Positions 43,421 to 51,912 of a stretch of 64,000 bases of DNA are shown piece after piece. The stretch's first letter is position 1, and every line of letters begins with the position of its first letter. This DNA comes from Caballeronia humi. GTDB lineage: Bacteria; Pseudomonadota; Gammaproteobacteria; Burkholderiales; Burkholderiaceae. The notes beneath the pieces were generated by a model. It searched no databases and was not told the DNA's origin. It saw only the letters and a program-made list of their open reading frames with translations. The stretch covers positions 186,001 to 250,000 of the forward strand of contig NZ_FCNW02000004.1 of the NCBI RefSeq assembly GCF_001544475.1, given 5' to 3'. A program made the position numbers and the translations under genes.

Positions 43421-44332
43421 TCACCGAAACGCCCGCATCTGCGCCTGCATCATCTGCAGCATCTTGTTCGACGCCACCGAGAGTTTGCGCCCCACCCGCG
43501 TGATCAGATGCGCCTCGGCCTTCCCTAACAACGGATGGCTGATTTCGATCACGAACAGTTCTCCGGCGGCGATCTCCGTCGTGACGGCGAACTCCGGAAG
43601 ACACGTGATCCCGAGCCCCGACTTCACGAACTGCTTGAGAATCGCGATGGAATTCGTCGTGACGACCGGTTCCAGTCGAATCTTCTCCGCATATTCAACA
43701 GCTTCAAGCATCTGCCGCGTGCCATAGCTCGAATGCGTCGCGGCCAGCGGATACGACGCCAGTTCGCGCACCGTCATCGACTTCTTCTTCCCGAGCCCCT
43801 CGAACGACCGCCCGACGACCGCCATCAAAGGCTGACGCTTGAACGCGCGCGACACGATTCGCGGCTCGTTCGGCGGGTTGTACACGAGTCCGATCTCGCC
43901 CTCGTCCTCGGAAATCTTGCGCATCACCTCGTTCGTGCCGGCCAGGTCCAGATTCACCGCGATGCCGGGAAACTGCTTGCAGAAGTGCTGCATCGGCCCG
44001 GCGAGCAGGTCCGACACGAAACCTTCGCCCAATACGACACTGATATGCCCGGTCCGCAGCCCGCGCAGTTCCTGTAGCCGCGAAAGCAAGTCGTCCCGGT
44101 GCGCGAGCTGCTCCCGAAAATAATCGATGACGTGCGCCCCCGCCTCGGTCGGCTTGACGCCGCGCGCGTGGCGCTCGACTAGCACGGCATCGAGTTCGGT
44201 TTCGAGCAGGCCAATCTGACGGCTCACCGCCGATGGCGCGACGTTCAGCGCGTCGGCAGCGGCGCGGATCGTGCCGCAGCGCACAGCCTCGTAGAAATAG
44301 ACGATTCGGCTCTCGGTCAGGATCTCGGCCAC
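43421..44332 (-). CDS. LysR-family regulator of the divergent dehydrogenase operon
   Basis: 303 residues. HTH RAAADALNVAPSAVSRQIGLLE with LVERHARGVKPTEAG after it. Divergent from a beta-hydroxyacid dehydrogenase operon; the 133-bp spacer has a perfect 17-bp palindrome starting 12 bp from this gene's start. Likely autoregulated and an activator of the operon. Confidence 0.9.
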   Translation of the reverse strand: MAEILTESRIVYFYEAVRCGTIRAAADALNVAPSAVSRQIGLLETELDAVLVERHARGVKPTEAGAHVIDYFREQLAHRDDLLSRLQELRGLRTGHISVVLGEGFVSDLLAGPMQHFCKQFPGIAVNLDLAGTNEVMRKISEDEGEIGLVYNPPNEPRIVSRAFKRQPLMAVVGRSFEGLGKKKSMTVRELASYPLAATHSSYGTRQMLEAVEYAEKIRLEPVVTTNSIAILKQFVKSGLGITCLPEFAVTTEIAAGELFVIEISHPLLGKAEAHLITRVGRKLSVASNKMLQMMQAQMRAFR

Positions 44333-44343
44333 TCGGTCGCTCC

Positions 44344-44360
44344 GTTCTAAAAATTAGAAC
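44344..44360. promoter_or_regulatory. Perfect palindrome GTTCTAA-AAA-TTAGAAC, LysR operator candidate
   Basis: Seven-base arms with a 3-base centre, immediately upstream of lysR. Contains TTCT-N7-AGAA, the T-N11-A form. Expected to be the autoregulatory site of the LysR protein. Confidence 0.6.
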
Positions 44361-44465
44361 ATTCTCAATATTGGCGTCGATTGATTATAGGGTTCCGCGA
44401 GTCCAACATCACAGCTCAAACGCCCGCACCGCATCGGTCAGGCGAATCTGCAAGGAGTGGACTTT

Positions 44466-45335
44466 ATGAAGACGGTCGGAGTCATCGGGCTGGGGAACAT
44501 GGGACGCGGCATGGCGCTGTCGCTTAAACGCGGGGGCTACGCGGTGCTCGGCTTCGACGCCGCGCCGGGCGTCGCCGCGAAGCTGCAGGAAGAAGGCGTC
44601 GAGGCGCGTGAATCGATAGCCGCCATCGCGCGCGACGCCGATGTGCTGATCCTGAGCCTGCCGACCTCCGAGATCGTCGAGCAGGTCGTGCTGGGCGCGG
44701 ACGGCGTCGCGGCGAACGCAAAACCCGGCCTCATCGTCGTCGATACGACGACCGCCGAGCCCAACAGCACGCGCAAGGTCGCGGCGGCGCTCGCGGAGAT
44801 GAAGATCGGTTTCGTCGACGGACCGGTCAGCGGCGGCCCGAAAGGCGCTGCCACCGCCACGATGACGATGGTCCTCGGCGGCTCCGAACAAGATGTCGCG
44901 GCCGTCGAGCCGATTCTCGCGGTGATCAGCGCGAAGCGCGTTCACGTCGGCCCGGTAGGCGCCGGGCACGTCACCAAGATCATCAACAACCTCCTGACCG
45001 GCATCCATTTGCTCGCCGCGAGCGAAGCCGTGCGCGCCGCCGAGGCTGCGGGTGTCGATCCGCAGAAGCTCGTCGAGGCGCTGAACGGCGGCTCGGGACG
45101 CAACAGCGCGACGCTCACGAACTATCCGACCTGGATTTTCAACGACAAATTCGACTCGGGCTTCACGATGAAGCTGATGCGCAAGGACGTGCGCCTCGCG
45201 ATGGACCTGCTGCGCGGCCAGGGCGCCGAAGCGCCGATGAGCGCCGAAGCGGGCCGCCTGTGGGCCGAGAGCGCGAAGACCATCGGCGATGCGGAGGATT
45301 TCAACCGCATCGTCCAGTTCGTCCCCGAACATTAA
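44466..45335 (+). CDS. NAD(P)-dependent beta-hydroxyacid dehydrogenase (3-hydroxyisobutyrate dehydrogenase family)
   Basis: 289 residues from ATG 44466, 8 bases after AAGGAG; a GTG at 44457 overlaps that site and is unlikely. Cofactor motif GLGNMGRGMA near 8, substrate motif DGPVSGGPKGA near 118 and catalytic Lys in GHVTKIINNLL near 170. The family oxidises 3-hydroxyisobutyrate, tartronate semialdehyde and related acids. First gene of an operon with an aldehyde dehydrogenase and a DUF3100 membrane protein. Confidence 0.9.
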   Translation: MKTVGVIGLGNMGRGMALSLKRGGYAVLGFDAAPGVAAKLQEEGVEARESIAAIARDADVLILSLPTSEIVEQVVLGADGVAANAKPGLIVVDTTTAEPNSTRKVAAALAEMKIGFVDGPVSGGPKGAATATMTMVLGGSEQDVAAVEPILAVISAKRVHVGPVGAGHVTKIINNLLTGIHLLAASEAVRAAEAAGVDPQKLVEALNGGSGRNSATLTNYPTWIFNDKFDSGFTMKLMRKDVRLAMDLLRGQGAEAPMSAEAGRLWAESAKTIGDAEDFNRIVQFVPEH

Positions 45336-45359
45336 TCGACAGCCTAAGGAGCAGTGAAA

Positions 45360-46871
45360 GTGGAATTCAACGAAGCGGAACAGTTGCTCGCGGCCTTCGC
45401 CCATTTCTTCCCGCAAGCGAAGACGGTCGGCTCGTGGGTCGGCGGGGAACTCGTCGAAGGAACCGGCGACGACATCCAGCTCTACAACCCGGCGACGGGC
45501 AAGGCGAGCCTCGCATACAAGGACGGCGGCGCCGCGATCGTCGCGCAGGCTGCAGATGCAGCGCAGCGCGCGCAGAAAGAATGGTGGGCGCTCACGCATG
45601 CCGCGCGCGGACGCGTGATGTTCGCGATTGCACGCGAACTGCGCGCCGAAGCCGAGCCGATCGCTCGGCTCGAATCGATCGGCTCGGGCAAGCCGATCCG
45701 CGACTGCCGCGGCGAAGTGGCGAAGGTCGCCGAGATGTTCGAGTACTACGGCGGCTGGACCGACAAGTTCTACGGCGACGTGATTCCGGTGCCGTCGTCG
45801 CATCTCAATTACACGCGACGCGAACCCGCTGGCACCGTGCTGCAACTGACGCCCTGGAACGCGCCGGTCTTCACCTGCGGCTGGCAGGTCGCGCCCGCAA
45901 TCTCGATGGGCAACGCCGTGTTGCTCAAGCCCTCTGAACTGACGCCGTTCACCTCGCTCGTGCTCGGCATGCTCGCCGAGAAGGCCGGCGCGCCGAAGGG
46001 TCTCATCAACGTGCTCGCGGGCTACGGCCACACCGTCGGGCAGGCGGCGATCGCGAACAAGGTCGTGAAAAAGGTCGTGTTCGTCGGCTCGCCCGCGACC
46101 GGCATCCGCATCGCCGAGGCGGCCGCGAAGCGCGTGCTGCCGTGCGTGCTGGAGCTCGGCGGCAAATCCGCGAACATCATTTTCGACGACGCCGATCTCA
46201 AGCGCGCCGCCCTTACCGCGCAAGCCGCGATCTTCGCCGGCGCGGGACAAAGCTGCGTCGCGGGGTCGCGCCTTCTGGTGCAGCGCTCGATCTACGACCG
46301 GTTCGTCGAGATGGTCGCGACGGGCGCGAAAAAGATCAAGGTCGGCAACCCGCTCGACGATTCGACCGAAGTCGGTCCGATCAACAATCGCCGCCAGTAC
46401 GAGCACGTCATGAGCATGATTTCGAAGGGCGTCGCAGCGGGCGCAACGCTCGCCGCCGGTTCCACCGAGCTATCCGACGATGGCTACTTTGTCTCCCCGA
46501 CCGTGCTCGCGAACGTGACGAACGACATGGACGTCGCGCGCACCGAGATCTTCGGGCCGGTCGTGGCCGCGATCCCGTTCGATACCGAAGAGGAAGCGCT
46601 CGCCATCGCGAACGACACCGAGTTCGGCCTGGCCGGCGCGGTCTGGACGAGCGACGTCGGCCGCGCGCATCGCGTGGCGGCGGGGGTGGATGCCGGGACG
46701 TTCTGGATCAACGGCTACAAGACGATCAACGTCGCGTCGCCGTTCGGCGGCTACGGACTGAGCGGCTACGGACGCTCGAGCGGCGTGGAAGCGCTCTACG
46801 AATACACGCAGACGAAGAGCGTGTGGGTCGAGACGGCGAAGGACCCGGCCACCGCGTTCGGCTATCTGTGA
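45360..46871 (+). CDS. NAD(P)-dependent aldehyde dehydrogenase
   Basis: 503 residues from GTG 45360, 8 bases after AAGGAG; the GTG at 45354 is too close to that site. Classic family residues: PWNAPVFT, KPSELTPF, GSPATG, general base Glu in LELGGKSANII, catalytic Cys in GAGQSCVAGSRL and EIFGPV. Overall like betaine- or aminobutyraldehyde-type enzymes; the substrate is unknown. Product of the upstream dehydrogenase may be its aldehyde (inference). Confidence 0.9.
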   Translation: MEFNEAEQLLAAFAHFFPQAKTVGSWVGGELVEGTGDDIQLYNPATGKASLAYKDGGAAIVAQAADAAQRAQKEWWALTHAARGRVMFAIARELRAEAEPIARLESIGSGKPIRDCRGEVAKVAEMFEYYGGWTDKFYGDVIPVPSSHLNYTRREPAGTVLQLTPWNAPVFTCGWQVAPAISMGNAVLLKPSELTPFTSLVLGMLAEKAGAPKGLINVLAGYGHTVGQAAIANKVVKKVVFVGSPATGIRIAEAAAKRVLPCVLELGGKSANIIFDDADLKRAALTAQAAIFAGAGQSCVAGSRLLVQRSIYDRFVEMVATGAKKIKVGNPLDDSTEVGPINNRRQYEHVMSMISKGVAAGATLAAGSTELSDDGYFVSPTVLANVTNDMDVARTEIFGPVVAAIPFDTEEEALAIANDTEFGLAGAVWTSDVGRAHRVAAGVDAGTFWINGYKTINVASPFGGYGLSGYGRSSGVEALYEYTQTKSVWVETAKDPATAFGYL

Positions 46872-46934
46872 CAATACGGCCTCCCGTCGCACCGGCGGGA
46901 GGGAGCACGAAACAATCATGAAAGGGGAGCAGGA

Positions 46935-48278
46935 ATGGAACACACGCTAACGACCCAGTCGACGGGAAGCGATGGCATGAGAAGCGCAAAGCTGTTCTTG
47001 TACGCGGCGGTGATTCTGCTCATCGCCGAGTTCATCGGGTCGTTTTCGTTCAAGGTCGGGCCGGGCAAGGTCGTGCTGCTGCCGATGATCTGGGCGCTCC
47101 TGCTCGGCGCCGCGCTCGGCCTCGCGAGCGATCGCTGGAAGAGCGCCGCGCGCCTCGACGTGCGCACGCAGTTCCTCGCGGCCGCGATCCTGCAACCCGC
47201 CCTGCTCCTTTTCATCTCGAAGCTCGGTCTTCTGGTCGGCAGCGCGCTGCCCAAGCTGGCCGCCGCAGGCTGGGCGCTGGCGTTCCAGGAACTGGGCCAC
47301 TTCGTCGGCACGATTTTGCTCGGGCTGCCGCTCGCGTTGTTGCTCGGCATCAAGCGCGAGGCGATTGGCGCCACATTCTCGGTCGGCCGCGAACCGAGCC
47401 TGGCGATCATCGGCGAGAAGTACGGCATGGATTCCGCCGAGGGCCGCGGCGTGCTCGCCGAGTACCTGACGGGCACCGTGTTCGGCGCGGTATTCATCGC
47501 GATCTTCGCGGGCTTCGTCGCGAGCCTGAACATCTTTCACCCGCTCGCGCTCGCGATGGGCTCGGGCGTCGGCTCCGGCAGCATGATGGCGGCGGCATCG
47601 GGCGCAATTGCCGCGCAGCAGACGCCCGAGATGGCGAAATCCGTGCTCACTTTCGCTGCGGCCAGCAACCTCATTACGACGACCATCGGCACGTACTTCA
47701 CGCTGTTCATCTCGCTGCCGATGGCCGTGTGGGGCTATCGCCTGCTCGAACCGCTGATCGGGCGGACGACGAAGGCATCGAGCGCATCGGACGTAATCAA
47801 CGACGCGCGCCCGAAGCTCGGCGACGTGCAGACGGAAGCGCCCGAACTGGGTTATCGCGGCAAGATGCTCGCGTGGGGCGTGACGGCGGTGATGGCGCTC
47901 GTGTGCGACTGGATCACGCACGGGACAACGCCGCTCGAAGGCCTTCCCGGCATGCTACTGATGGTGCTGGCGGTGATCGTCGGCGACGCGGTTTTCAAGG
48001 TGAGCGGACGCAAGATTCCGGCGGTGTGCTGGGTGTCGCTGGTCGCCATGTTCATGACGTCGCCGTGGTGTCCGTGGGGCGCGCAGATCGCCGCGTTCAG
48101 CTCGAAGAACGACTTCCTCGGCGTGACGACTCCGATGCTTACTTTCGCGGGGCTTTCCATCGCGAAGGATATTCCGGCATTCCGGCGACTCGGCTGGAGA
48201 ATCGTGCTGGTTTCGTTCGTCGCGAATGCGGGGACGTTTCTCGGGGCGGCGCTGGTGGCGCAGTTTTTCGATGTGTGA
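46935..48278 (+). CDS. DUF3100 membrane protein, putative transporter
   Basis: 447 residues with about ten to twelve hydrophobic segments and glycine/serine-rich loops such as MGSGVGSGSMMAAASGAIAA, a pattern seen in secondary transporters with reentrant loops. Family function is not established. Third gene of the LysR-controlled dehydrogenase operon (63 bp gap), so it may import the compound oxidised by the two enzymes. Confidence 0.8.
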   Translation: MEHTLTTQSTGSDGMRSAKLFLYAAVILLIAEFIGSFSFKVGPGKVVLLPMIWALLLGAALGLASDRWKSAARLDVRTQFLAAAILQPALLLFISKLGLLVGSALPKLAAAGWALAFQELGHFVGTILLGLPLALLLGIKREAIGATFSVGREPSLAIIGEKYGMDSAEGRGVLAEYLTGTVFGAVFIAIFAGFVASLNIFHPLALAMGSGVGSGSMMAAASGAIAAQQTPEMAKSVLTFAAASNLITTTIGTYFTLFISLPMAVWGYRLLEPLIGRTTKASSASDVINDARPKLGDVQTEAPELGYRGKMLAWGVTAVMALVCDWITHGTTPLEGLPGMLLMVLAVIVGDAVFKVSGRKIPAVCWVSLVAMFMTSPWCPWGAQIAAFSSKNDFLGVTTPMLTFAGLSIAKDIPAFRRLGWRIVLVSFVANAGTFLGAALVAQFFDV

Positions 48279-48298
48279 GGTGAAGTCGGGCGTGCTGT

Positions 48299-48991
48299 TC
48301 AACTCTCTTCGCCAAGTCGATGCAGCACGCTGGCCACCACACGATCGCACTGCGCACCGCAGAATTCGAACAGACCTGGCTCAGCGAGATCGATATCCCT
48401 CGCGAGCGATTCGCGCAGCAAGCTCCTCGCGCGAAAATGCCGGCTGCGCACCGTGGCCTCGGGAATCCCAAGACACAGCGCAGTTTCCTCGACGCTCATC
48501 TCCTCGACCGAACGCAGCACGAACACGACGCGAAACACTTCCGGCATCTCGTCCAGCTTGCGCTCCAGCAACGCGCGCATTTCTGCGGTCGCCGCTGCCT
48601 TGTCGGGAGAACTGGCGTGATCTTCGGCCTGTGCCATTGCGTCGACCTCGACATCGGTGGTCCATTCCACCATTGGGATCACTCTTTGACGCCTGGCTGT
48701 CCGGCGCAAGCGGGCAAAGCATTCATTGAGCACGAGACGCGACAGCCACGTCACGAGCGCCGCGTCGCCGCGGAACTGGCCGATCGATCGATAGGCCGAC
48801 AGGTACGCGTCCTGCAACGCGTCCTCGGCTTCCGCCTCGTCACGCAGCGTGGCGCGTGCCAATCGATACAGACGCCGGTTGTGGCGGCGCATCAGCAGTT
48901 CGAACGCCGCGCGATCGCCCGCGCGAATGCGGGAGACGATCGACAGGTCGTCGATGGCGGGAGGGGTCGAAGGTAATGCGGCTCTTTCCAT
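48299..48991 (-). CDS. ECF-type RNA polymerase sigma factor
   Basis: 230 residues from ATG 48991, which overlaps the stop of the upstream cupredoxin gene by one base (TGATG). Region 2 is at about 25-95 (RLARATLRDEAEAEDALQDAYLSA as two parts, LVTWLSRLVLNECFARLRR) and region 4 at about 140-195 (MPEVFRVVFVLRSVEEMSVEETA, IPEATVRSRHFRARSLLRE). No anti-sigma gene is adjacent. A C-terminal tail with FEFCGAQCDRVV holds two Cys that might sense metal or redox state (inference). Confidence 0.9.
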   Translation of the reverse strand: MERAALPSTPPAIDDLSIVSRIRAGDRAAFELLMRRHNRRLYRLARATLRDEAEAEDALQDAYLSAYRSIGQFRGDAALVTWLSRLVLNECFARLRRTARRQRVIPMVEWTTDVEVDAMAQAEDHASSPDKAAATAEMRALLERKLDEMPEVFRVVFVLRSVEEMSVEETALCLGIPEATVRSRHFRARSLLRESLARDIDLAEPGLFEFCGAQCDRVVASVLHRLGEES

Positions 48992-49302
48992 CACGGGGCC
49001 TTCTGGACGGTCAACGTACCATGCATCGTGGGATGGAAGTCGCACACGTACGGATAACTTCCCACCCGGCCGGCGACATAACTCCACGATGCGTTCGGCG
49101 CGATGCTGTGCGAATCGAACGCCTTCGTTGGTGCGGTCGCCGTGTGGGGAAACAGGTCCTTGTTCATCCACACGACGCGATCGCCCGGCCGCACCGTCAG
49201 CGTCGCGGGATCGAAGCGCATCTGCTCGATCACGACGACGTGCGTTTCGGACTCGGCCAGCGTCGTGTCACAAGACACAGCAAGCGCAACGGCCAGAATC
49301 AT
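48991..49302 (-). CDS. Periplasmic cupredoxin (type 1 copper protein)
   Basis: 103 residues from ATG 49302 with signal peptide MILAVALAVSCDTTLAE. Copper ligands are His53 (FPHTAT), Cys87, His90 and Met93 (CDFHPTM), the C-x2-H-x2-M loop of amicyanin/plastocyanin-like proteins. Probably an electron carrier or copper-binding protein in the periplasm. It lies between DUF4142 and an ECF sigma gene, overlapping the latter, which suggests a copper or oxidative stress unit. Confidence 0.85.
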   Translation of the reverse strand: MILAVALAVSCDTTLAESETHVVVIEQMRFDPATLTVRPGDRVVWMNKDLFPHTATAPTKAFDSHSIAPNASWSYVAGRVGSYPYVCDFHPTMHGTLTVQKAP

Positions 49303-49309
49303 CGCGCGA

Positions 49310-49843
49310 TCAACCACCGCTCTTGCCCAGTTCAGCCTGCAGATGCCTTGCATGTTCAAGGTGCGCGACAAAAGCCGGCCGCACCTTGACGAGAAGCGCC
49401 TTCAACTCTCCGTTCTGCGCACTCGGGATCAGGGTCTTGTCGAGCGCGCTCAAAACGCTCTCGTGATACGCGACCTCATGAGCGATGTACGCCCGATCGA
49501 ACGGCTTGTCCTTGAGCGCCTTGAGACTGGCGAGATTTGCATCGCCGCCTTGCTTGAGGCTCTGGCTCGTCGGGTTGTCTTCGGGCTTCACGCCGAGCTT
49601 CTGAACGAGGTCGGTGGCGGCCTTGTTGACGCCACTATGGTCGGTGATCATCTGCTGCGCAAACGCCTTGACGTCGTTCGACCGGCTCTTCGACTTCGCC
49701 AGCTCGCCGGCATCGATATCGACCTGATTCGCGGTCACCACGATGGCCGCGATTTGTGGATCGGTGGGTTGCGAACTCTGCGCTACGCATAGCGTGCTGG
49801 ATAGCGCCAACGTCGCAAGCATGGGGATTCTGCTGAGTCTCAT
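49310..49843 (-). CDS. DUF4142 exported protein
   Basis: 177 residues from MRLSRIPMLATLALSSTLCVAQ, a clear signal peptide; GGAG 11 bases upstream. The helical-bundle domain has the family wording IDAGELAKSKSRSNDVKAFA with MITDHS and YIAHEVAYHESVL, ferritin-like in outline. Function is not known; relatives are stress-related exported proteins. First gene of the three-gene unit with the cupredoxin and sigma factor, 7 bp from the next gene. Confidence 0.85.
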   Translation of the reverse strand: MRLSRIPMLATLALSSTLCVAQSSQPTDPQIAAIVVTANQVDIDAGELAKSKSRSNDVKAFAQQMITDHSGVNKAATDLVQKLGVKPEDNPTSQSLKQGGDANLASLKALKDKPFDRAYIAHEVAYHESVLSALDKTLIPSAQNGELKALLVKVRPAFVAHLEHARHLQAELGKSGG

Positions 49844-49919
49844 GACCTGTCTCCGGGAGCGATGTGCATCGTGCTCGGCCCGCGCGGCGAGATTGCCATT
49901 CGGGCTTTCTATGGGATTG

Positions 49920-49945
49920 GATGTCACGAGAAAAAGCGCTGTTCC
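49920..49945 (-). promoter_or_regulatory. Possible ECF promoter of the DUF4142 unit
   Basis: On the minus strand GGAAC (49945-49941) is followed after 15 bases by GACATC. GGAAC is the usual ECF -35 core; the -10 is less certain. It would place transcription about 80 bp before DUF4142 and allow the sigma factor to drive its own operon. Confidence 0.35.
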
Positions 49946-50023
49946 CAAGGCTAACGACAGAAGCGTAGAAGCAAGCGCTGTGGTATGTAGGCGACTGCAG
50001 AGTAGGGCCCTGGCTCCCGCGCG

Positions 50024-50614
50024 TCAAAACTCCCTCTTGCGACACATCACGGCCACGATGTCCGACTGCGTCAGCATCCCGACGAGTTCGTTATCGTCGA
50101 GCACTACAGGCATGTGATGATGCCCTTTGGCCGTGAAGCGATGGATGACGTCGGAGACGCGTGTCGCTGCATCGACGGTGGTCATGGCCGTCGACATCAC
50201 GCTGCGAACCGGTAGCGCCCTCCTTTCGCGCTCCGCCTGGTCGGTTGCGTCGCTCCGAATGCCAGTGGGAAGCGGTTGAAGATCCGCGCGCGTGACCACG
50301 CCGATCAGGCGATGTTCAGAATCGATTACCGGCAGCAGCTTGACCCGGCGTTTGTCCAGCAGACCCAGCGCTTCACCAATGGTCTGATCGCCGGTCACGC
50401 TCGTGACGGGGGCTCGCATGACCTCCCCGCAAGTCATTTCCATCAGCCGCCTGAAATAGGCTTGCTGCTCCAGCCTCTCACGCAGCAATTCCACGCGATC
50501 CGGGTCCAGCCCGGAAGTGTGTAGCTCGTTGCGAAAAGAATGACCCGCATCGAGCTGTGCGGTGGCGCGTCGCACACTCGTCAGCCACCTCGTAAAACTG
50601 GAACCGACTGCCAT
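50024..50614 (-). CDS. CBS-domain pair protein
   Basis: 196 residues from ATG 50614 (GAGG upstream). Two CBS domains: CGEVMRAPVTSVTGDQTIGEAL onward with VKLLPVID (split here by family convention), then VRSVMSTAMTTVD with HHHMPVVLDDNELVGMLTQSD. Such pairs bind adenine nucleotides. In Burkholderia relatives the pair often follows an HPP membrane domain; that part is absent, replaced by about 55 helical residues. Possibly an energy-state sensor. A palindrome ATCAC-N3-GTGAC sits 41 bp upstream. Confidence 0.85.
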   Translation of the reverse strand: MAVGSSFTRWLTSVRRATAQLDAGHSFRNELHTSGLDPDRVELLRERLEQQAYFRRLMEMTCGEVMRAPVTSVTGDQTIGEALGLLDKRRVKLLPVIDSEHRLIGVVTRADLQPLPTGIRSDATDQAERERRALPVRSVMSTAMTTVDAATRVSDVIHRFTAKGHHHMPVVLDDNELVGMLTQSDIVAVMCRKREF

Positions 50615-50654
50615 GTTCGCCTCGTCCAGCGTCAACCATGTGTAATGTAAACGT

Positions 50655-50667
50655 ATCACAACGTGAC
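50655..50667. promoter_or_regulatory. Operator-like motif ATCAC-N3-GTGAC upstream of the CBS gene
   Basis: Four of five base pairs symmetric. It shares ATCAC-N3-GTGA with the site at 50821 upstream of the divergent gene, suggesting one regulator for both. Confidence 0.45.
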
Positions 50668-50820
50668 ACGCTTGCGCGCAGCGCGCCGGATAAAACGTCA
50701 TTAGCGTTTTCCCGCAGTCGCAGCGGAAACGCACGATTTTGCGGGGGTTTGAGTGTTGGCGTGTCGCATGGCACGGCCTGCAACCCTGAAACGAACGACG
50801 ACGCGACAGCCGTCATATAT

Positions 50821-50840
50821 ATCACATTGTGATCTATAAT
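50821..50840 (+). promoter_or_regulatory. Palindrome ATCACATTGTGAT abutting a TATAAT -10 box
   Basis: The perfect 13-bp palindrome (50821-50833) lies directly before TATAAT at 50835-50840, 30 bp ahead of the small membrane protein start. In the promoter spacer, binding would be expected to repress. No good -35 is visible. Confidence 0.5.
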
Positions 50841-50870
50841 CGAACCGTCGGGGCTTGAAGGGAGACGACC

Positions 50871-51056
50871 ATGCTTATCAACAGCGACTTCGAAATGGGT
50901 TATCTGATCATCGTGTGCGCGCTGCTTGGTGTGATATTCATCGGCGCGCTGCTTGCCGCGGTGCATCTCGATCGATGGCACCCGAAGCTGATCGGTGCGG
51001 CAATCGGCGCGTTGCTCGGTTTCATGCTGATTGAAGCGGTTCCGCTTATTACCTGA
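50871..51056 (+). CDS. Small membrane protein, 61 residues
   Basis: GGGAG 9 bases before the ATG. Two hydrophobic segments, about 11-31 (YLIIVCALLGVIFIGALLAA) and 42-58, separated by a short polar loop with HLDRWHPK. No signature known to me. Its promoter has an operator-like palindrome shared with the divergent CBS gene. Function unknown. Confidence 0.65.
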   Translation: MLINSDFEMGYLIIVCALLGVIFIGALLAAVHLDRWHPKLIGAAIGALLGFMLIEAVPLIT

Positions 51057-51075
51057 AAGCGAACCCGCAGCGCGC

Positions 51076-51888
51076 TTAGAACTCTTCGGTGATAAATTTG
51101 AACGGATAATCAGGCGCCGTGTAGCCATCGGACGCTTGCCGCTTGGGCAACTTCACGCGCTTGCGCGGCATCGCTTCATAGGGGATCCTGCCGAGCAGAT
51201 CGCTGATGATGTTGAGCCGCGCGCGGCGCTTGTCGTTCGATATCGCGACGGACCACGGTGCGATTTCCGTGTCCGATGCCTTGAACATCGCATCGCGGGC
51301 GCGCGAATAGTCGTACCAGCGGCTGTACGACCGCAGGTCCATGTCGGTGAGCTTCCAGACCTTGCGTCCGTCGTTGATGCGCGCCTCCAGCCTGCGCGTC
51401 TGCTCTTCTTCGGTGACCTCCAGCCAGTACTTGATGAGGAGCACGCCGGAATTGACGATTGCGCGCTCGACCAGCGGAATCGCATTTAGAAACGCCTCCG
51501 CTTCTTCTTCCGAGCAGAAGCCCATGACCCGTTCGACGCCGGCCCGGTTGTACCAGCTTCGATCGAAGATGACGACCTCGCCCGCCGCCGGCAGATGCGG
51601 CAAATAGCGCTGCACATACATCTGGCTTTTCTCACGCTCGGTCGGCGCCGGCAGCGCGATCACGCGAAACACACGCGGACTCACGCGCTCGGTGATCGCC
51701 TTGATGACGCCGCCTTTGCCCGCACCGTCGCGTCCTTCGAAGACGATGCACACCTTCTTGCGCTTTTGCACCACCCATTCCTGCAGTTTCACGAGTTCCG
51801 CATGCAAGGGCAGCAACGCCTTCGTGTAATCCTTGTAGCTCAGCGCATCGCCTTGCGAAGGCGCCTCTTTACCCCGTTTCTTCGACAT
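51076..51888 (-). CDS. ppk2: Polyphosphate kinase 2
   Basis: 270 residues, GGAGG before the ATG. P-loop kinase of the PPK2 family: Walker A EGRDGAGKGG (51-60), Walker B with Asp109 (FDRSWYNRAGVE) and lid-type arginines in VTEEEQTRRLEAR. Transfers phosphate between polyphosphate and nucleoside mono- or diphosphates. Single-domain length fits class I. Last of ten co-oriented genes, 24 bp after ldhA. Confidence 0.93.
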   Translation of the reverse strand: MSKKRGKEAPSQGDALSYKDYTKALLPLHAELVKLQEWVVQKRKKVCIVFEGRDGAGKGGVIKAITERVSPRVFRVIALPAPTEREKSQMYVQRYLPHLPAAGEVVIFDRSWYNRAGVERVMGFCSEEEAEAFLNAIPLVERAIVNSGVLLIKYWLEVTEEEQTRRLEARINDGRKVWKLTDMDLRSYSRWYDYSRARDAMFKASDTEIAPWSVAISNDKRRARLNIISDLLGRIPYEAMPRKRVKLPKRQASDGYTAPDYPFKFITEEF

Positions 51889-51912
51889 GTCCGTGCCTCC
51901 GATGTCAAGCCT

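Noticed and set aside
44409..46406. 665-codon minus-strand frame opposite the dehydrogenase/ALDH genes
   Set aside because: Spans two real genes on the other strand and has shadow composition.
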